Source: DATGMB01 sp035293845
Lineage (GTDB): Bacteria; Acidobacteriota; Terriglobia; Bryobacterales; Bryobacteraceae
DNA length: 9,200 nt
Assembly: GCA_035293845.1 (NCBI GenBank)
Contig: DATGMB010000134.1
Location: forward strand, 1-9,200
Direction of reading: 5' to 3'
The first letter of the stretch is position 1; every line of letters starts with the position of its first letter. Position numbers and translations under genes: made by a program. The notes beneath the pieces were generated by a model. It saw only the letters and a list, made by a program, of their open reading frames with translations, did not search any database and was not told the origin of the DNA. Below, one piece after another: positions 6,727-9,200 of the stretch.

Positions 6727-8922
6727 ATGCGCGCCCTCGCGCTGTTCTGGCTTTCGCTGGCTGCCGCCGCGCAGCAAGCCCCGCCGCCCAGCCCGCCGCC
6801 TTCGCCGCCGCTTCTCCGCATCACCGTGACCCTGGTGCAGGTCGATGCCGTGGTCACCGATTCCCACGGCCGCCGCGTGCCGAATCTCGAGGCCTCGGAT
6901 TTCGAGCTCCTGCAGGACGGCGTTCCGCAGCAGATCTCCTACTTTTCGTACGTACCCGCGCCGGAGCCGCTGCCGGCTCCTCCGCCCGTGCCCAAAGGCC
7001 AACAAGCCCCGCGACTGGCGCCCGAACCCATCACGGCCGCGCAGGTCCGCCGGACCATCGCGCTGGTCGTCGATGATCTCGCCCTATCGTTCGACAGCGT
7101 CGTCCGGGTGCGGGACGCGCTGCGCAAATTCGTGGAGCAGGAAATGCAGCCGGGCGACCTCGTGGCCGTCGTGCGGACGGGCGGCGGAGTGGCGCTGCTG
7201 GAGCAGTTCACCACGGATCAGCGCCTGCTGCTCGAAGCCATCGATCTGCTGAAGTGGCGCTTCGCCGGCCGGGTGGGCCTCGGCGCCATCCAGACAATGC
7301 CCGGTTCGGAGCCCGTCGAGGTGCAGCGCAGCCCGCAGATGCTGGATTACGGCTACACGCTTTCCGCCCTTGGCAGCCTCGGCACGCTGGAGCAGGTGGT
7401 CCACGGCATGCGCCAGCTTCCCGGCCGGAAGTCTGTCGTGATGCTCTCGGATTCCCTGCGCGTCGATCCCGAAATCGGGAGCGCGATCGAACGGCTCACG
7501 GACCTTGCCAACCGTTCCAACGTCTCCATCTACACCATCGATCCGCGCGGGCTTCAGGCCGGGATGACGGCCGCGGAAATCGCGGATGCGTCGGAGAGCG
7601 TCCCCGGTCCGCCCCGCCCTTTGCCCGGCAACCGCGGAGCACCCGATCCCAACCGGCCCGATCCCAGCTGGTCCGATCCCGGCCGGACGGCCCCCGATTC
7701 CGACAATCCCGTCTCCTTCCCGCTGCCGCCCGGCGCCGCGCCGCTCGAATCCGCGGGCGGTCTGGCCGATCTCGCCAAAGGCACCGGCGGCCTCTTTTAC
7801 GCCAACCGCAATGATATCGCCGGCTGCATCCGCGACGCCGCCGCCGACCAGTTCGGCTATTATCTTCTCGGCTACACGCCCCGCCAGGGCACGTTCGACC
7901 GCGATCCGGAAAAGGCCCGTTTCCACCGCGTCACGGTGCGGCTGCGCCGTCCCGGCCTGCGCGTGCGCTGGAAGAACGGCTTCAACGGCGTGGCGGACGA
8001 GCTCACGCTGACGGAAAAGACTCAGAAATCGCGCGAGGAGCAGCTCGCCGAAGCGCTCGCTTCGCCGTTCGCCGCCACGGGCATCAAGGTCCGGCTCACC
8101 TCGCTCTTCACGATCGCGAAATCCTCCGGCCCGTGCGTCTACTCGCTGCTGCACTTCGACGCCAACGGCCTCGACTTCATCCGCGACGAAAAAGGCGCGT
8201 GGCGCGCCACGGTCGATATTCTGAGCAATTCCTACCGCGGCCTCAAGCAGACCGTGATCCAGCGCGAGCGGGTGCAGGAAATCGCCCTCGGCGACGAGCA
8301 GTACCAGCAGGCGCTGCGCGAGGGTTTTCTCCTCGGCTTCAGCGACGTCATGAAGGAGCCCGGCATGTTTCTGCTGCGCGTGGTGGTGCGCGATCACGCG
8401 ACGGGCCGCATCGGCTCCGCCAGCCAGTTCGTCGAGGTCCCGGATACGCGCAAAGGCCAGCTCGCGATGTCCGGCATCGCCCTGCACCTCGCCTCGCCCG
8501 AAATCGCGCGCGCCGCCGGGCTCACCGTACAGACCAGCAAGGACGGGGAGGTGGAAGCGTACGCGGAAGGCGGCCCCGCCATTCGCCATTACCGCCCCGG
8601 CCAGCCGATTGTTTACGGGTATATCGTCATCAACGCGAAGTCCGGCGGCCCGCGGAAGCTGCCGCAGGTCTCCACGCAGGTGCGGGTCTATCGCGACGGC
8701 AGAGAGATCTACGCAGGCCAGCCGCAGCAGGTCAAACAGAAGCTGCCGGACACCCCGGCGGATCTGGTGGGCGCCGGCGTCCTCCGGCTCGGCAGCGAGC
8801 TCACCCCCGGCGAGTACCTGCTTCAGATTACCGTCACGGATCCGCTTGCGAAAAAGAAGCGCAGGCAGGCCTCGCAGTGGATCGATTTCGAAGTCCTGCA
8901 GCCCAAACGGAACGGAGCATGA
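6727..8922 (+). CDS. Secreted VWA-domain protein (acidobacterial TIGR03436-like), paralogue B
   Basis: A 731-residue exported protein. MRALALFWLSLAAAAQQ is a short signal peptide, followed by a Pro-rich linker. Residues 31-75 are the leading beta domain (VVTDSHGRRVPNLEASDFEL). A VWA domain covers about 109-385: IALVVDDLALSF, GDLVAVVRTG, RKSVVMLSDS, IYTIDPRGLQ, FGYYLLGYTP. The MIDAS is absent or degenerate (D116-D-L-A-L). The segment at about 290-335, between IDPRGL and LADLAKGTGG, is Pro/Asp-rich and contains a three-unit five-residue repeat. The C-terminal half aligns by eye with paralogue A along its length: EEQLAEALASP with RQLAEALML, RVVVRDHATGRIG with RFVARENTTGKLG, and PGEYLLQITVTDP with PGKYTCQVSVLDP. 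An in-frame TAG at 6712 makes 6727 the first possible ATG. No Shine-Dalgarno is visible, so a leaderless message is possible. The stop is 19 bases from the convergent amidohydrolase stop. Function unknown. Confidence 0.93.
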   Translation: MRALALFWLSLAAAAQQAPPPSPPPSPPLLRITVTLVQVDAVVTDSHGRRVPNLEASDFELLQDGVPQQISYFSYVPAPEPLPAPPPVPKGQQAPRLAPEPITAAQVRRTIALVVDDLALSFDSVVRVRDALRKFVEQEMQPGDLVAVVRTGGGVALLEQFTTDQRLLLEAIDLLKWRFAGRVGLGAIQTMPGSEPVEVQRSPQMLDYGYTLSALGSLGTLEQVVHGMRQLPGRKSVVMLSDSLRVDPEIGSAIERLTDLANRSNVSIYTIDPRGLQAGMTAAEIADASESVPGPPRPLPGNRGAPDPNRPDPSWSDPGRTAPDSDNPVSFPLPPGAAPLESAGGLADLAKGTGGLFYANRNDIAGCIRDAAADQFGYYLLGYTPRQGTFDRDPEKARFHRVTVRLRRPGLRVRWKNGFNGVADELTLTEKTQKSREEQLAEALASPFAATGIKVRLTSLFTIAKSSGPCVYSLLHFDANGLDFIRDEKGAWRATVDILSNSYRGLKQTVIQRERVQEIALGDEQYQQALREGFLLGFSDVMKEPGMFLLRVVVRDHATGRIGSASQFVEVPDTRKGQLAMSGIALHLASPEIARAAGLTVQTSKDGEVEAYAEGGPAIRHYRPGQPIVYGYIVINAKSGGPRKLPQVSTQVRVYRDGREIYAGQPQQVKQKLPDTPADLVGAGVLRLGSELTPGEYLLQITVTDPLAKKKRRQASQWIDFEVLQPKRNGA
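7643..7680 (+). repeat. In-frame 15-bp tandem repeat in VWA loop
   Basis: CCGATCCC occurs at 7643, 7658 and 7673, exactly 15 bases apart, within a degenerate five-codon repeat encoding PDPNR, PDPSW and SDPGR-type units. It sits in a surface insertion of the second VWA protein. Replication slippage is the likely origin. Confidence 0.65.
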
Positions 8923-8957
8923 ACCGCGGCGCGCCGCTCCCTTACGGCCGCGGCTCC
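8914..8957. repeat. GC-rich palindromic junction between convergent genes
   Basis: This segment contains a perfect 12-base palindrome, GCGGCGCGCCGC (8926-8937). It also has a longer hairpin in which GGAGC (8914-8918) and CGCGG (8925-8929) can pair with CCGCGGCTCC (8948-8957), bulging ATGAAC. It covers the second VWA stop and the amidohydrolase stop. It has no T-tract, so a classical intrinsic terminator is not supported, although it could still slow convergent polymerases. A 15-codon frame, MNRGAPLPYGRGSDL (8919-8966), overlaps the VWA stop. I do not treat it as a gene because it has no properly spaced ribosome site. Confidence 0.5.
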
Positions 8958-9200
8958 GATTTGTAAACGGCGCCCGCCTTCATCACGAATTTCACTTTGC
9001 GGACCGCTGCGAGGTCCGCCGCCGGGTTGCCCTCGACGGCGATCAGGTCGGCGTACATCCCCGGCGCGACGCGTCCGATGTTCATGTGCAGCACCTGTCC
9101 GGCCACGGAGGTCGCCGCCTTCAACACATCGAGGTTGGGCATCCCGTAGGCGGCCATCAGCTCCAGCTCCAGTCCATTCTCCCCGTGGTTGAACACGCCC
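8942..9200 (-). CDS. Amidohydrolase family protein, C-terminal fragment (N-terminus outside window)
   Basis: The frame is open from the right edge to a TAA at 8944-8942, giving 86 codons of C-terminus. It begins VFNHGENGLELELMAAYGMP. AAT...A then precedes GRVAPGMYADLIAVEGNP, and the end is VKFVMKAGAVYK. This is the standard end of the imidazolonepropionase-like amidohydrolases: the 'HG.N..EL.LM...GM' helix after the last metal-ligand strand, then the small beta domain that closes on the N-terminal beta sandwich ('G.iapG..ADLi...GNP..D'). Such enzymes hydrolyse C-N bonds with a metal centre, but the metal ligands lie outside the window, so neither substrate nor metal number can be given. A GTG at 9196 is not a credible start; the gene continues upstream. 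It converges on the second VWA gene. The last residues (SEPRP) fall in the palindromic junction and may not be original. Confidence 0.88.
   Translation of the reverse strand, partial: GVFNHGENGLELELMAAYGMPNLDVLKAATSVAGQVLHMNIGRVAPGMYADLIAVEGNPAADLAAVRKVKFVMKAGAVYKSEPRP

Noticed and set aside
7084..8589. 501-codon minus-strand frame opposite the second VWA gene
   Set aside because: It is an antisense shadow; the plus-strand frame has a signal peptide, a VWA domain and paralogue-wide similarity.
8919..8966. 15-codon frame MNRGAPLPYGRGSDL overlapping the VWA stop (ATGA)
   Set aside because: The GGAG is too close to the ATG for normal initiation. The peptide lies in a palindromic, probably repetitive segment.

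Overview
The window is high-GC bacterial DNA whose gene content points to Acidobacteriota, most likely the Solibacter/Bryobacter side. Two signs support this. There are two secreted VWA proteins of the acidobacterial type (the TIGR03436-like 'VWFA-related' family). There is also an Oar-like outer-membrane receptor with an N-terminal carboxypeptidase-regulatory domain. The assignment rests on recognising protein families by eye; no search was run.

Layout. Positions 1-485 (minus) hold the N-terminal 161 codons of a soluble protein that runs off the left edge; it vaguely resembles DUF1444/YtpQ. Positions 619-803 (minus) hold a decayed DUF983-type zinc-ribbon/membrane gene with a frameshift, an amber stop and a lost 3' end. 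Positions 831-6518 (minus) form a two-gene operon: a 1178-residue TonB-dependent-receptor-like outer-membrane protein, then, 9 bases after its stop, a 713-residue secreted VWA protein. Positions 6519-6726 are a divergent intergenic region with the most AT-rich stretch of the window and several small inverted and direct repeats. Positions 6727-8922 (plus) encode a second secreted VWA protein of 731 residues, a full-length paralogue of the first. Positions 8942-9200 (minus) are the C-terminus of an amidohydrolase that converges on it. A GC-rich palindromic segment lies at the junction.

How the genes may work together (inference). The receptor and first VWA protein are probably co-translated. 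The paralogous VWA protein is transcribed divergently from the same intergenic region, so all three may form one envelope module: a beta-barrel plus two exported proteins with VWA and beta-sandwich domains. The receptor lacks a visible plug domain and carries a long Gly/Met/Pro/Arg-rich low-complexity segment in its place. Both VWA proteins have degenerate MIDAS metal sites. No RNA genes, CRISPR arrays, insertion sequences or phage genes were found.
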